Positions 25,045-33,679 of a stretch of DNA of 64,000 nucleotides are shown here, in pieces; position 1 is the stretch's first letter, and the number at the start of each line of letters is the position of its first letter. The position numbers and the translations under genes are program-made. The notes beneath the pieces were generated by a model. That model was not told the DNA's origin. It searched no databases and saw only the letters and a program-made list of their open reading frames with translations. The stretch is from Thermohalobaculum sp038534135 (lineage in GTDB: Bacteria; Pseudomonadota; Alphaproteobacteria; Rhodobacterales; Rhodobacteraceae), in contig JBCAXJ010000019.1 of NCBI GenBank assembly GCA_038534135.1, forward strand, positions 1-64,000, given 5' to 3'.

Positions 25045-25826
25045 CCGAGTCACCGCTACCGGATGGCGGTACTGTCCGCTGCGAGGTTGAGAAGCGCGCC
25101 AATGGCCCGGTCGCCCATTTGATCATCGATCACAAGGAAAGGCGCAACGCCCTTGGCCCGGCAGTCGTGTCTGCTTTGACGGAGCAGGCATTGAAGCTGC
25201 ACGCAGATCCTGACCTACGTCTCGTCACGTTGCGAGGCACGGAAGCGATGTTCTCGGCGGGCGCCAATGTAAAGGTTCTCGCCAACCTGGACGAGAACGG
25301 CGCGCGCGGATTCATAACCTCATTGCACAAAGCCATTGATGCGGTCCGGCGGATCCCTGTTCCAGTGATCGCGGTTCTGGAAGGACGCTGCTATGGCGGC
25401 GCGATGGAACTGGCGGCGGCCTGCGATATGCGACTGGCGGCAGCAAGCCTGGTGACTGGAATGCCGGAGGTTCGTGTTGGCATCCCCTCGGTCATCGAGG
25501 CTTGCTTGCTGCCTCGCTTGATTGGTTGGGGTAAGACTTCGGAACTGTTGTTCACCGGGCGCGACGTTGTCGGTGACGAAAACCTTGAAATTGGGTTTGT
25601 CGAGCGCTTGGTGCCGAATGCTGATGTCGAAAATGCTCTGGAAGACTGGATTGAAATGATCCTGACCTGTGCTCCCGGCGCCATCCGGGCTCAGAAGCGG
25701 ATCATGCATGGCTGGGAACCAGACGACGCGCCCGGCATCGATGCGTCAATCAATGCCTTCGCGCGATCCTACGCGGGTGACGAGCCAGCACGGTATCTCG
25801 CGCCTCTGGTTAAGAAGCGCGCATGA
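25041..25826 (+). CDS. Enoyl-CoA hydratase/isomerase family protein
   Basis: 261 residues. The ATG overlaps the previous stop by four bases. The crotonase motifs FSAGANVKVLANL and RCYGGAMELAAACDMRL are present. Unlike the other two crotonases in this window, both classical catalytic glutamates can be aligned (MPEVRVGIPS and GKTSELLFTG), so true enoyl-CoA hydratase activity is plausible. It is followed by a CoA-ester lyase, consistent with hydration before C-C cleavage. Confidence 0.92.
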   Translation: MTESPLPDGGTVRCEVEKRANGPVAHLIIDHKERRNALGPAVVSALTEQALKLHADPDLRLVTLRGTEAMFSAGANVKVLANLDENGARGFITSLHKAIDAVRRIPVPVIAVLEGRCYGGAMELAAACDMRLAAASLVTGMPEVRVGIPSVIEACLLPRLIGWGKTSELLFTGRDVVGDENLEIGFVERLVPNADVENALEDWIEMILTCAPGAIRAQKRIMHGWEPDDAPGIDASINAFARSYAGDEPARYLAPLVKKRA

Positions 25827-26704
25827 CGCCTTTCCGGACGCTTCTGTTCACGCCGGGCAACGATGCTCGCAAGGTTGAGAAAGTCTTCGCGGCAGGCGCT
25901 GACGCGGTGATTCTGGATCTGGAAGACGCAGTTGCGGTTTCCGAGAAAGCCAAGGCGCGAACGCAAGTCGTCGCTGCGATGCAGCGATCCCGCGCGTGCC
26001 AAGGGTACATCCGGATCAATGCGCTCGATACCGGTTTCGCATTCGACGATCTGGCAATCTGTACTGCCGCCGGCGTCGACGGGCTGGTTCTGCCGAAGGT
26101 TCAAACCCCGGCAGATCTGCAAACGGCGGATTGGGCGATGACCGCATATGAAAGGCGGCGGGGCCTTGCCGTTGGCAGTGTCGATCTTGTTCCGATCATC
26201 GAGACGGGGCTTGGCATCGCCAATGTACGAGAGATCTGCCGCACGGCGCCCGAACGCGTCCGCCGGATCTCATTCGGAGCCGCCGATTACGCGCGCGACA
26301 TGGGCATGGTCTGGACAGCATCGGAGCACGAATGCGCGGCCGCACGCGCCGAAATCGTTCTAGCCTGCCGCATTGCGGGCCTGGAACCGCCCATCGACTC
26401 GGTGTGGGCTCGGTTGGAGGATGAGGACGGCCTGATCGCCTCGGCACGGACAGTCATGGAAATGGGATTTCAGGGCAAGTTCTGCATCCATCCAAAGCAG
26501 ATCGAACCGGTGCATACGGTGTTCACGCCAAGCGCCGAGGACGTTGCACGTGCCCAAGCCGTGATCGATGCATTTGAGCAGGCTGAAAGAAACGGCAGCG
26601 CATCGATCCAGCTCGATGGACAGTTCATTGACTACCCGGTCGTCGCGGCGGCACGGCAGACGATTGCGCGCGCTTGTGTGGCGTCCCAGGAGACCTCCGA
26701 ATGA
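25823..26704 (+). CDS. CoA-ester lyase, HpcH/HpaI (CitE/malyl-CoA lyase-like) family
   Basis: 293 residues with ATGA overlap to the hydratase. The TIM-barrel landmarks are LFTPGNDARKVEKVFAAGAD, AVILDLEDAV, the metal-binding Glu in VPIIETGLGI and Asp in SFGAADYARDMGM, and the C-terminal GFQGKFCIHPKQI. Family members cleave 3-hydroxyacyl-CoA thioesters such as malyl-, methylmalyl- or citramalyl-CoA. Following an enoyl-CoA hydratase, it would cleave the hydrated product. The exact substrate is undetermined. Confidence 0.92.
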   Translation: MTPFRTLLFTPGNDARKVEKVFAAGADAVILDLEDAVAVSEKAKARTQVVAAMQRSRACQGYIRINALDTGFAFDDLAICTAAGVDGLVLPKVQTPADLQTADWAMTAYERRRGLAVGSVDLVPIIETGLGIANVREICRTAPERVRRISFGAADYARDMGMVWTASEHECAAARAEIVLACRIAGLEPPIDSVWARLEDEDGLIASARTVMEMGFQGKFCIHPKQIEPVHTVFTPSAEDVARAQAVIDAFEQAERNGSASIQLDGQFIDYPVVAAARQTIARACVASQETSE

Positions 26705-27357
26705 AACTGGTCATCTTTGACTGCGACGGCGTGCTGGTGGACAGCGAGCCCATCACAAACCGCCTGATCGCAGAGGAGATGACGGCGCATGGCCTGCCAA
26801 TGACGACCGAGCAATCGATCGAGTTGTTCGTGGGCGGTACCATCAAGTCAGTGTTCGAGCGTGCAAGGGGGATGGGTGCTGCCCTGCCGGACGGTTGGGT
26901 CGAAGGCTACTATGACCTGATGATCGCAACGCTGGCGGACGAAGTGGAAATCATCCCCGGCATCACAGGGGTTCTAGATGTTCTCGACACGGCAGGCATT
27001 CCGTATTGTGTCGGCTCGAATGGTCCGATGCGGAAGATGCACGTCACACTCAGGAGAGCAGGCCTTTGGGAACGGCTCGAGGGGCGCATTTACTCGGCGC
27101 ATGATGTCGGCATCGCCAAGCCGGACCCGGGTCTCTACTTACATGCCGCCGAGGCGATGGGTGTCGCGCCCGGCGATGCGGTCGTGATCGAGGACAGCGC
27201 AAGTGGTGTGCGTGCGGCCGTCGGTGCTGGAATGCGCTGTTACGGCTACACCCGAGATACCCCGGAGGAAAAACTGGTCGCACACGGTGCAATCCCGTTC
27301 GACGACATGAAGCAGCTTCCCGAACTCCTTGGCTTATCAGGGCGTGGGAATCGTTAG
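26701..27357 (+). CDS. HAD-superfamily hydrolase (beta-phosphoglucomutase/YieH-like)
   Basis: 218 residues. ATG 26701 overlaps the lyase stop (ATGA). Motif I is VIFDCDGVLVDSEP, motif II YCVGSNGPM, motif III Lys in GIAKPDPGLYL, and motif IV VIEDSASGVRAA. The cap domain is of the small alpha-helical type. It is likely a phosphatase or phosphomutase for a small phosphorylated metabolite. Placement inside the acid-degradation unit suggests a phosphoglycolate-like housekeeping role, but the substrate cannot be read. Confidence 0.9.
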   Translation: MKLVIFDCDGVLVDSEPITNRLIAEEMTAHGLPMTTEQSIELFVGGTIKSVFERARGMGAALPDGWVEGYYDLMIATLADEVEIIPGITGVLDVLDTAGIPYCVGSNGPMRKMHVTLRRAGLWERLEGRIYSAHDVGIAKPDPGLYLHAAEAMGVAPGDAVVIEDSASGVRAAVGAGMRCYGYTRDTPEEKLVAHGAIPFDDMKQLPELLGLSGRGNR

Positions 27358-27424
27358 AGCTTAGAAATCCTTGCGTCCGGGCGCGAAGCTCTCCGGGCAT
27401 CACCTTCCGGAGTGCACACGCACA

Positions 27425-28564
27425 ATGCCCCATGACCTGATCCTGACCGGTGGCCGTGTCATCGACCCGTCGCAAAACATCGACCGCACCGTCGAAATCG
27501 CATTCGCAAACGGCAAGGTTGCCGAGATCGGTGACGCCCTGAAGCGGGGTCCAGAGACAGAGATCCGCGACGTTTCGGGCCAGATCGTGACACCGGGCCT
27601 GATCGATCTGCACACGCACGTCTACTGGGGTGGCACGTCGCTCGGGATCGATGCCGAGGAGTTCTGCCGCACCTCGGGCGTCACCACCGCGATTGACACC
27701 GGCAGTGCCGGTCCGGGCAACTTCGCAGGCTTCCGCAAGCACGTGATCGAGCCCTCGGAGGTCCGGATCCTCGCTTATCTCCACGTGTCTTTTGCGGGCA
27801 TCTGGGGGTTCGGCAAGAACGTGATGGTTGGCGAGTCTCAGGACATCCGCCTGATGGATCCGCGCGGCGCCGCCGAAGTTGCCGACGCCAATCGGGACTT
27901 GATTGTCGGCATCAAGGTGCGGCTCGGCCGCCATGCCTCGGGCGAGCAAGGCATGACACCATTCGAGTTCGCACTGCAGACCGCCGAAGAAGTCGGCATG
28001 CCGATGATGGTTCATATCGATGAGCCGCCGCCCTCGTACGAGGAACTGATTGGCCGGATGCGCCCGGGCGATGTGCTGACCCATTGCTTCCGGCCGTTCC
28101 CGAATTCTCCGGCAACCGCGCAGGGGACTGTGAAACCGGCGGTGCGCGACGCACGCAAACGCGGCGTGCTGTTCGATGTCGGGCATGGCAAGGGATCTTT
28201 CAGCTTCAAGACCGCCCGTGCGATGCTGGCAAACGGCTTCCTGCCGGATACGATCAGCTCGGATGTGCACCAGCTTTGCATTGATGGCCCGGCCTTTGAC
28301 GAGGTGACCACGATGTCGAAATTTCTATGCATGGGCGTGGATCTTGCGACCGTTATCAAGCTCTCGACAGAGAACGCAGCACTCGCCCTGCAACGCCCGG
28401 AACTCGGAACGCTCAAGCCCGGCGCGGTGGGTGATGCGACGATCCTGACGGTCGATGACGGGAGCTTTGACTATCTCGATGTTCTGGGTGAACATCTGCA
28501 AGGCGACCGCAAGATCAATGCACGCGGCGTCGTTCTGAACGGCAAATGGTGGCACCCGACATGA
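27425..28564 (+). CDS. Amidohydrolase/deacetylase-family metallohydrolase
   Basis: 379 residues from ATG 27425. It has the amidohydrolase TIM barrel with a binuclear metal site: GLIDLHTHVYWGG (HxH), Lys in IVGIKVRLGR that is probably carbamylated, His in MPMMVHIDEPP and THCFRPF, and Asp in SSDVHQLCID. Close relatives are dihydroorotase-like deacetylases and D-aminoacylases, some annotated as selenocysteine-synthase-linked. The first and last 60 residues form the usual beta-sandwich (LTGGRVIDPSQNIDRTVEI; GDRKINARGVVLNGKWW). It overlaps the lipoprotein gene by four bases. Confidence 0.9.
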   Translation: MPHDLILTGGRVIDPSQNIDRTVEIAFANGKVAEIGDALKRGPETEIRDVSGQIVTPGLIDLHTHVYWGGTSLGIDAEEFCRTSGVTTAIDTGSAGPGNFAGFRKHVIEPSEVRILAYLHVSFAGIWGFGKNVMVGESQDIRLMDPRGAAEVADANRDLIVGIKVRLGRHASGEQGMTPFEFALQTAEEVGMPMMVHIDEPPPSYEELIGRMRPGDVLTHCFRPFPNSPATAQGTVKPAVRDARKRGVLFDVGHGKGSFSFKTARAMLANGFLPDTISSDVHQLCIDGPAFDEVTTMSKFLCMGVDLATVIKLSTENAALALQRPELGTLKPGAVGDATILTVDDGSFDYLDVLGEHLQGDRKINARGVVLNGKWWHPT

Positions 28565-28929
28565 TCCGTCCCGTCCTCGTGTTTCTGCTTCTCTGGCTGG
28601 CCGCGTGCGGAACACCGCAGACCGCAGGAACGGCGCCAGAGGGTGCACCGGGCGACCGCCTTAGCGCAGAAGAGGTCAGACGCATTTTCGTGGGCGTTCC
28701 CTGGAAAAGCGCGTCGGGCGTGTTCAATTTCAGCCCCGACGGCACCTATCGCTATCGGTCGACCAAGACGACGACCGAATGGGGCCCATGGCCGTACATT
28801 ATCAATGACGATGGTTCGATCAGGGGCGTCAGCGCGACATACACGTTCTACCGCGTTGGCAACGCATATCGTTACTACAACTCTGAATCCGACGCTTTCT
28901 ATCTGGCGTTTCCGAACACGGCCAGTTAG
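28561..28929 (+). CDS. Small putative lipoprotein
   Basis: 122 residues. ATG 28561 overlaps the amidohydrolase stop (ATGA). The N-terminus MIRPVLVFLLLWLAACG is a lipoprotein signal with lipobox LAAC (Cys16). The mature domain is Tyr/Thr-rich (GVFNFSPDGTYRYRST, then YNSESDAFYLAF), suggesting a beta-rich periplasmic domain. Family unknown. An outer-membrane or periplasmic location is inferred. Confidence 0.75.
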   Translation: MIRPVLVFLLLWLAACGTPQTAGTAPEGAPGDRLSAEEVRRIFVGVPWKSASGVFNFSPDGTYRYRSTKTTTEWGPWPYIINDDGSIRGVSATYTFYRVGNAYRYYNSESDAFYLAFPNTAS

Positions 28930-28980
28930 GGCGCAGCGGTGATACGCGGCGCCCCGTGTTCGGTTGTCAGCGAACCTCGA

Positions 28981-29130
28981 TCAGCTCGAGACTGTCTTCT
29001 TCACGCATTTTCCTGCATCCGAGGAATAGGTGAAACCATCAGCGCAGGTCTTGTGGCATCCCTGCGCGTAAACCATCGTGGCGCCCGCGGTGTAGAGAAC
29101 GAAGGCAGCGGCTGTGATTAGGATCTTCAT
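28981..29130 (-). CDS. Small secreted Cys-containing peptide (49 aa)
   Basis: ATG 29130 is preceded by AGGAG at the right distance, and the frame runs to TGA at 28981. The product begins MKILITAAAFVLYTAGATMV, a good signal peptide ending near YAQ. The mature part is QGCHKTC, then ADGFTYSSDAGKCV and KK. The plan Cys-x3-Cys ... Asp-Gly ... Gly-Lys-Cys-Val resembles short exported peptides common in Rhodobacterales, usually of unknown function. Three Cys leave one unpaired after a disulfide. It lies antisense to the leader of the amidohydrolase-like gene at 29228. Confidence 0.65.
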   Translation of the reverse strand: MKILITAAAFVLYTAGATMVYAQGCHKTCADGFTYSSDAGKCVKKTVSS

Positions 29131-29227
29131 CAAACGTCTCCTGTGCAGCTTGCTGACACAAAAGGTGCCTCAATCCACGCATGAATTCCACCACTTTTCG
29201 ATCTTCGCCGACCGGACAGGAACGCTC

Positions 29228-30088
29228 GTGCGCCTGGTTGTCTTGATTGTAGCTCTGGGACCCCTCGCAACCCTGGCAGACGATGCGATTGGCAATGGTG
29301 CCGCAGACCTGCCGATCTTCGATGCGCACATCCATTACAAGCAGGAAGCCTGGGGTCCCTACCCGCCCGCCACCGTGATCGAATTGATGGATCAGAACGG
29401 TGTCGTGATGGGCCTTTTGTCATCGACGCCGGATGAAGGCACCATCAAGCTTTGGGAGCACGCCCCGTCCCGCATCGTCCCGGAACTGAGGCCCTATCAC
29501 GGCGATGCCGGTTCATCGAACTGGATGGCGGCCTATGGGATGGAGGGCTATCTCGGTGCACGGCTCGATCGGTATCCGCACGAAGGCATTGGTGAATTCC
29601 ATGTCCATACAATGGGCGGCGCGAACCTGGAACTGCTCGCGAAGATCGCTGAGATGGCGGTGGCACGGGGCATCCCGATACACATTCACTCGAACGATGA
29701 GCCCGTGCGCTTCTTCTTCGCTGCACAACCCGATCTGACCGTGATCTGGGCCCATGCTGGAATGAGCTCGCCGCCCGAGGTGATTGGCCCCTTGATGGAC
29801 GAACAGCCGCGTCTCTTCGCTGACACGTCTTATCGCGAGAGCGACATTCTGGACGGCGATGAATTGAATCCTGAGTGGAGGGATTTGCTGATCCGTCATG
29901 CCGACAGGTTCATGATCGGCTCTGACACCTGGGTGAACGGTCAGTGGGCGGATTACGATGGTATCATCGAGATGAACCGCGCGTGGCTCTCGCATCTCCC
30001 GCGCGATGTGGCGGAGAAAATCGCTTTCCGCAATGCTGAGGAACTGTTCGGAAGAGCGGTGTCCCGCGATCTTCTCGGCACCCGATGA
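29228..30088 (+). CDS. Exported amidohydrolase-family (TatD/COG2159-like) protein
   Basis: 286 residues from GTG 29228 (AGGAA upstream). This start gives a clean signal peptide, LVVLIVALGPLATLA, cleaved before DD. The metal-site motifs of a single-domain amidohydrolase follow: IFDAHIHYKQEAWG (HxH), IPIHIHSNDEP, VIWAHAGMSSP, and the final Asp in MIGSDTWVNG. It is therefore a periplasmic hydrolase or decarboxylase-type enzyme. It is not part of the ATGA-linked unit upstream, because the small peptide gene lies between on the other strand. Confidence 0.85.
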   Translation: MRLVVLIVALGPLATLADDAIGNGAADLPIFDAHIHYKQEAWGPYPPATVIELMDQNGVVMGLLSSTPDEGTIKLWEHAPSRIVPELRPYHGDAGSSNWMAAYGMEGYLGARLDRYPHEGIGEFHVHTMGGANLELLAKIAEMAVARGIPIHIHSNDEPVRFFFAAQPDLTVIWAHAGMSSPPEVIGPLMDEQPRLFADTSYRESDILDGDELNPEWRDLLIRHADRFMIGSDTWVNGQWADYDGIIEMNRAWLSHLPRDVAEKIAFRNAEELFGRAVSRDLLGTR

Positions 30089-30130
30089 TCCGTTACGGAT
30101 TCATGAAGCTTTTTTGAAGTCTCGCGTTGC

Positions 30131-30144
30131 TTGACGCAAGTCAA
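30131..30144. promoter_or_regulatory. FNR/FixK-type binding site
   Basis: TTGACGCAAGTCAA is a perfect 5-4-5 palindrome (TTGAC-N4-GTCAA) of the kind recognised by FNR, FnrL and FixK regulators in alphaproteobacteria. Its centre is 64 bp upstream of the pstB-like ATG, a plausible position for activation. Confidence 0.7.
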
Positions 30145-30201
30145 CGTCTCCGGCGGCGCCCTCCGGCCTGATCCCCGTGCGCAGTCGCGCGGGAGAAAGC
30201 C

Positions 30202-31005
30202 ATGCTGAACGCAACGAAGACTGCCAACACCCAGTCAACGCGGACGAATGCGCCGCTGATGACCGTCGATCAAGTTGACTTCTGGTACGGCGAGAAGCAG
30301 GCGCTGTTTGATGTCTCGCTCGAGATCTATCGCGGCGAGATCATCGCGTTCATGGGACCGTCTGGTTGCGGAAAGTCGACCCTCTTGAAGCTGTTGAACC
30401 GGATGCAGGATGATGCGCCGGGTGCGCGCTTTGAGGGACGGATCGAGCTGGATGGGGATGATATCTATGCGCCGGACATTGACCCGGTCACCGTTCGGCG
30501 CCGCTTCGGCTGGGTGGCGCAAGCACCGAACCCGTTCCCGAAATCCGTGCACGAGAACATCGCCTACGGGCCGCGCATCCATTCTCTGATCGATGGTCAT
30601 GCGCAAGAGGATGCGTTGGTTGAAAGCTGCCTGAAGCGGGCGCGGCTTTGGGATGAACTCAAAGATCGCCTGGATGAGCCGGGAACCTCGCTGTCGGGCG
30701 GTCAGCAGCAACGGCTCTGTATTGCAAGGGCCCTGTCGATCAGCCCGGACATTCTTTTGTTGGACGAGCCCTGTTCGGCCATCGATCCGACCGCGACCAG
30801 CGCGATCGAGGACCTCTTGTTATCGCTAAAACACGAAGCCGCCATCGTGATCATCACGCACAATCTGGAACAGGCGCGGCGCCTGGCCGATCGGGTGGCG
30901 TTCTTCCATCTTGGCAAACTGATCGAGTACGGACCGGCGGACCAGGTGTTTTCCGCACCGCGCCACGATGTGACGAAAGGGTATCTGACGGGTGTCTTCG
31001 GTTGA
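30202..31005 (+). CDS. pstB: Phosphate ABC transporter ATP-binding protein (PstB-type), orphan
   Basis: 267 residues. GGGAGAA precedes ATG 30202. Complete ABC motifs: Walker A MGPSGCGKSTLLKLL, Q-loop region WVAQAPNPFPKSVHENIAYG (the PNPFP signature is characteristic of PstB), signature LSGGQQQRLCIARAL, Walker B ILLLDEPCSAIDP, and switch His in IVIITHNLEQA. PstB powers high-affinity phosphate import with PstA, PstC and PstS. None of these genes, nor phoU, is adjacent. The gene is single behind an FNR-type box, so it may serve another permease or a different anion (related tungstate and molybdate importers exist). Confidence 0.88.
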   Translation: MLNATKTANTQSTRTNAPLMTVDQVDFWYGEKQALFDVSLEIYRGEIIAFMGPSGCGKSTLLKLLNRMQDDAPGARFEGRIELDGDDIYAPDIDPVTVRRRFGWVAQAPNPFPKSVHENIAYGPRIHSLIDGHAQEDALVESCLKRARLWDELKDRLDEPGTSLSGGQQQRLCIARALSISPDILLLDEPCSAIDPTATSAIEDLLLSLKHEAAIVIITHNLEQARRLADRVAFFHLGKLIEYGPADQVFSAPRHDVTKGYLTGVFG

Positions 31006-31023
31006 TCCGAACAAATCCCAAGA

Positions 31024-32154
31024 TCAGTGCGGAGCGAACTCACCCATCAGCATGTCCACAACCGCGACGCCTGCCTCTTGCGGCGTTGCACCGCTGGACA
31101 GCGCCGCGCCCCAGGCCCGGCGTTGCCGCATGGCCGAGTTGCCGTCTCGTGTGATCTGTGTCACCCGCTGAAGGTATGCCATACCCCCCAAGTGTTCGGC
31201 GTCCTCGGACAGCATCTCGACCAGTTCCGCAGCCAGAGCTCCAAAGGGAATTTGGCATCTCTTGCCGTGATCAACGAGATTGCCGTCGATCCCATAGCGC
31301 TGAGCTCGCCAGCGGTTCTCCATAATCAAGGTGCGCGGGTACAGGCGCCAGCGCTGGTTGCGGGTCCTCAGACGGTAGAGGTGCGACAGCAGTGCCTGAA
31401 ACAGTGCCGCGACCGTCGCTGCATCGTCGACGCGCGAGCAGACATCGGTGACCCGTTGCTCGAGCGTCGGGAACTTGTCGGACGGACGAATGTCCCACCA
31501 GATCTTCGTCGCGTCCTCGATACAGTTCGCGTGGACCAAAGCATCGATCAGACGCCGGTACTCGGCAAAGGACTCCACGACATCCGGCAATCCCGTTCGC
31601 GGAAGCGCATCGAAAACCGTCAGCCGATAGGACGCAAGACCGGTGTCTTCGCCCTCCCAGAACGGTGATGAACAACTCAGCGCCAGCAGATGCGGCATGA
31701 AATAGGCCGCCTGGTTCAGCAGATCGATGCGCAGATCATCATCCTCGATCCCGACATGGACATGGCAGCCACAAATCAGAAGCCGCCGGACCGCCTGCCC
31801 GAGATCGGCGCGCAGTGCATCATAGCGTTCCTTTCGCGTGTGGGTCTGCTCGCGCCAGCGCGCAAACGGATGCGTCGAGGCCGCAATCACACCATATCCG
31901 TGCTCGGACGCGGCGGTATGAATGGCCTTGCGCAAGGTCGCAAGATCGTCGCGCGCATCAGGAACTGTCTTGTGCGGTCTCGTCCCGACTTCGACCTGGC
32001 ATTGCAGATACTCGGTGGTCGACCGCCCGTCGGTCAGATCCTCACAGCGTGCCAGAAACGCAGGATCAGCCTGACGAACCAGGTCTCGCGTTTCCCGGTC
32101 GACGATCAGGTATTCTTCCTCGATCCCGATCGTAAAGCTCGGCGCTTCCAGCAT
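31024..32154 (-). CDS. Carboxylate-amine ligase, glutamate-cysteine ligase family 2 (YbdK-like)
   Basis: 376 residues, typical length. N-terminal FTIGIEEEYLIVDRET contains the Glu-rich ATP/metal site. CGCHVHVGIEDDDLRIDLLN and RNQRWRLYPRTLIMENRWRA are further family blocks. YbdK proteins have weak gamma-glutamylcysteine synthetase activity; the biological substrate is uncertain. It converges on pstB with 18 bp between the stops. The 258 bp upstream (32155-32412) shows no gene. Confidence 0.9.
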   Translation of the reverse strand: MLEAPSFTIGIEEEYLIVDRETRDLVRQADPAFLARCEDLTDGRSTTEYLQCQVEVGTRPHKTVPDARDDLATLRKAIHTAASEHGYGVIAASTHPFARWREQTHTRKERYDALRADLGQAVRRLLICGCHVHVGIEDDDLRIDLLNQAAYFMPHLLALSCSSPFWEGEDTGLASYRLTVFDALPRTGLPDVVESFAEYRRLIDALVHANCIEDATKIWWDIRPSDKFPTLEQRVTDVCSRVDDAATVAALFQALLSHLYRLRTRNQRWRLYPRTLIMENRWRAQRYGIDGNLVDHGKRCQIPFGALAAELVEMLSEDAEHLGGMAYLQRVTQITRDGNSAMRQRRAWGAALSSGATPQEAGVAVVDMLMGEFAPH

Positions 32155-32412
32155 GATCCGCCCCGCAGTCTATGTGACGCGCCCATCCTGACCACAATCA
32201 AAAGGGACGGCAAGCCTTTGGATCGAGACAAGATTTGTCCTGCGGGTCTGGTGGATGGCCGCAGACATCTGGAACCTACTTTCCAACATCCCGGATCCAA
32301 GATTTAAGGTCGTGAAATCCAGCCGAGAGCGCCGGGTTCGCGTGGAGCGAATGACCGGAGCATTTGCTTTCAGAGGTTACTGAAGCGGGATGCGGATTTA
32401 GCGGTCGGACCG

Positions 32413-32946
32413 CTAGTGCTTGAGCGCAAACGCCTGGTGGATTTTGATCTCGTCGTTTGCCGCCTCTATCAACGTCAAAGCGGTGATCCATCCATCGATC
32501 TGCGGGCTTTCATCGTTCAGTCTCGTGCATAGATCCTTCGCGGCACTGGCGCTCTCGTCCCTGCCCAACGTGATATGTGGAACAAACGGGATCTCGGGCC
32601 GCAAATGATCGGCGAGTTGCGCAGTGTGAAGTGTGTCACGAAGGCGGGAGATCGCTCCAAAGCCCTGATCTGGCACCAGAAAGGCATAGAAAACCGGGTC
32701 CTGATGATCCCGGCCAAGCATCACGTAGCTGCACCTGAAGGCAATTCGGGGCACCCGGCGAACAACACTGGACAGATGGGCAGTCAGATCGGCTTGCGAC
32801 AGCCCGTCTATCGCGAACACCAGCGTGAAATGCGCCGGGATAGCGTATGCAAGCGGGTCATGGTCTTTGCGGACACTGTCGATCCACGCGGAGTGCTTTC
32901 TGTCCAACTCCGGCAACGCAACGACGTAGAAACCCGATGTTGGCAT
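32413..32946 (-). CDS. 2'-5' RNA ligase/2H phosphoesterase family protein
   Basis: 177 residues. ATG 32946 shares one base with the stop of the isomerase gene (TGATG). The two HxT motifs of the 2H superfamily are present: IPAHFTLVFAI at about residue 39 and FVPHITLGRDE at about 125. These enzymes open or form cyclic phosphodiesters on RNA or nucleotides. The stop lies in a short palindrome, AGCGGTCGGACCGCT (32399-32413), that could end transcription. Confidence 0.85.
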   Translation of the reverse strand: MPTSGFYVVALPELDRKHSAWIDSVRKDHDPLAYAIPAHFTLVFAIDGLSQADLTAHLSSVVRRVPRIAFRCSYVMLGRDHQDPVFYAFLVPDQGFGAISRLRDTLHTAQLADHLRPEIPFVPHITLGRDESASAAKDLCTRLNDESPQIDGWITALTLIEAANDEIKIHQAFALKH

Positions 32947-33617
32947 CAGGATCCATCGTCCGGGGCAAGACCCAGGTCCGCACCCCAGTCCGGCGGAGCG
33001 CCAGTGATGCGTGTCGCGATCAATGGCAACGCCTCGCGTCCCCAGAACACCTCCTCGCCGTAGCGGTACCAAGGAACGCCGAACACGCCAGAGGCCTCGG
33101 CTTCGTCGCGAAACCTGTCGTGCAGAGCACCACCGAGCCTGTCAGCGTATGCCTTGAAGCCGTCGACCTGCGCGCCAGCACTGCGCAGAAGGTCTTCGAC
33201 CACGGTGAAATCCTCGGGGTCGAGATCCCGGCGCCAGAACGGCGGAAACGCCGCGTCAAGCAACCCATCGAGTACGGCTGGCCCCTGATCACGGGCCCAG
33301 AGCATGGCGGTGGAAAACAAACGCGTGTCCCAGATCTTCACCGTTCCACGGATCGTCAAACCACGCAGATTGGCGTACCGCCGCACGTCCATGTAGGCAT
33401 ACTTTACGCGACGCCACTGGTGGGGCGTGCGATCCTGTTCGACGATCTGCCCCGCATCATCGACCCGCGCACTCCCCAGATACGATGGGATGTCCAAGGT
33501 ATAGGGCAGCCAATCGAGCTTCACGCCCGTGCGACGCGCCAAGCGCCGGGTCGGCTCGATCGCAAGGTACGCATAAGGCGATTTCAGATCGATATAACCA
33601 GTCAGGAGTTCAGGCAT
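32946..33617 (-). CDS. 2-hydroxychromene-2-carboxylate isomerase/DsbA-family protein
   Basis: 223 residues with the thioredoxin-like kappa-GST fold: YIDLKSPYAYLAIEPTRRLA (catalytic Ser in place of the DsbA CxxC) and the cis-Pro loop GVFGVPWYRYG. HCCA isomerases act in naphthalene-type aromatic breakdown with glutathione. Many homologues outside such operons have unknown roles, as here where no aromatic ring-cleavage genes are present. Co-transcribed with the 2H phosphoesterase gene. Confidence 0.88.
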   Translation of the reverse strand: MPELLTGYIDLKSPYAYLAIEPTRRLARRTGVKLDWLPYTLDIPSYLGSARVDDAGQIVEQDRTPHQWRRVKYAYMDVRRYANLRGLTIRGTVKIWDTRLFSTAMLWARDQGPAVLDGLLDAAFPPFWRRDLDPEDFTVVEDLLRSAGAQVDGFKAYADRLGGALHDRFRDEAEASGVFGVPWYRYGEEVFWGREALPLIATRITGAPPDWGADLGLAPDDGS

Positions 33618-33679
33618 TCAGGCCCCGCGCACTGTGTCCGCGTACTTGAACCCTTTCCACGAGCCAGAGCAATCCTGTC

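Noticed and set aside
27050..28270. 406-codon open frame on the minus strand
   Set aside because: Antisense to the HAD and amidohydrolase genes, whose catalytic motifs are intact.
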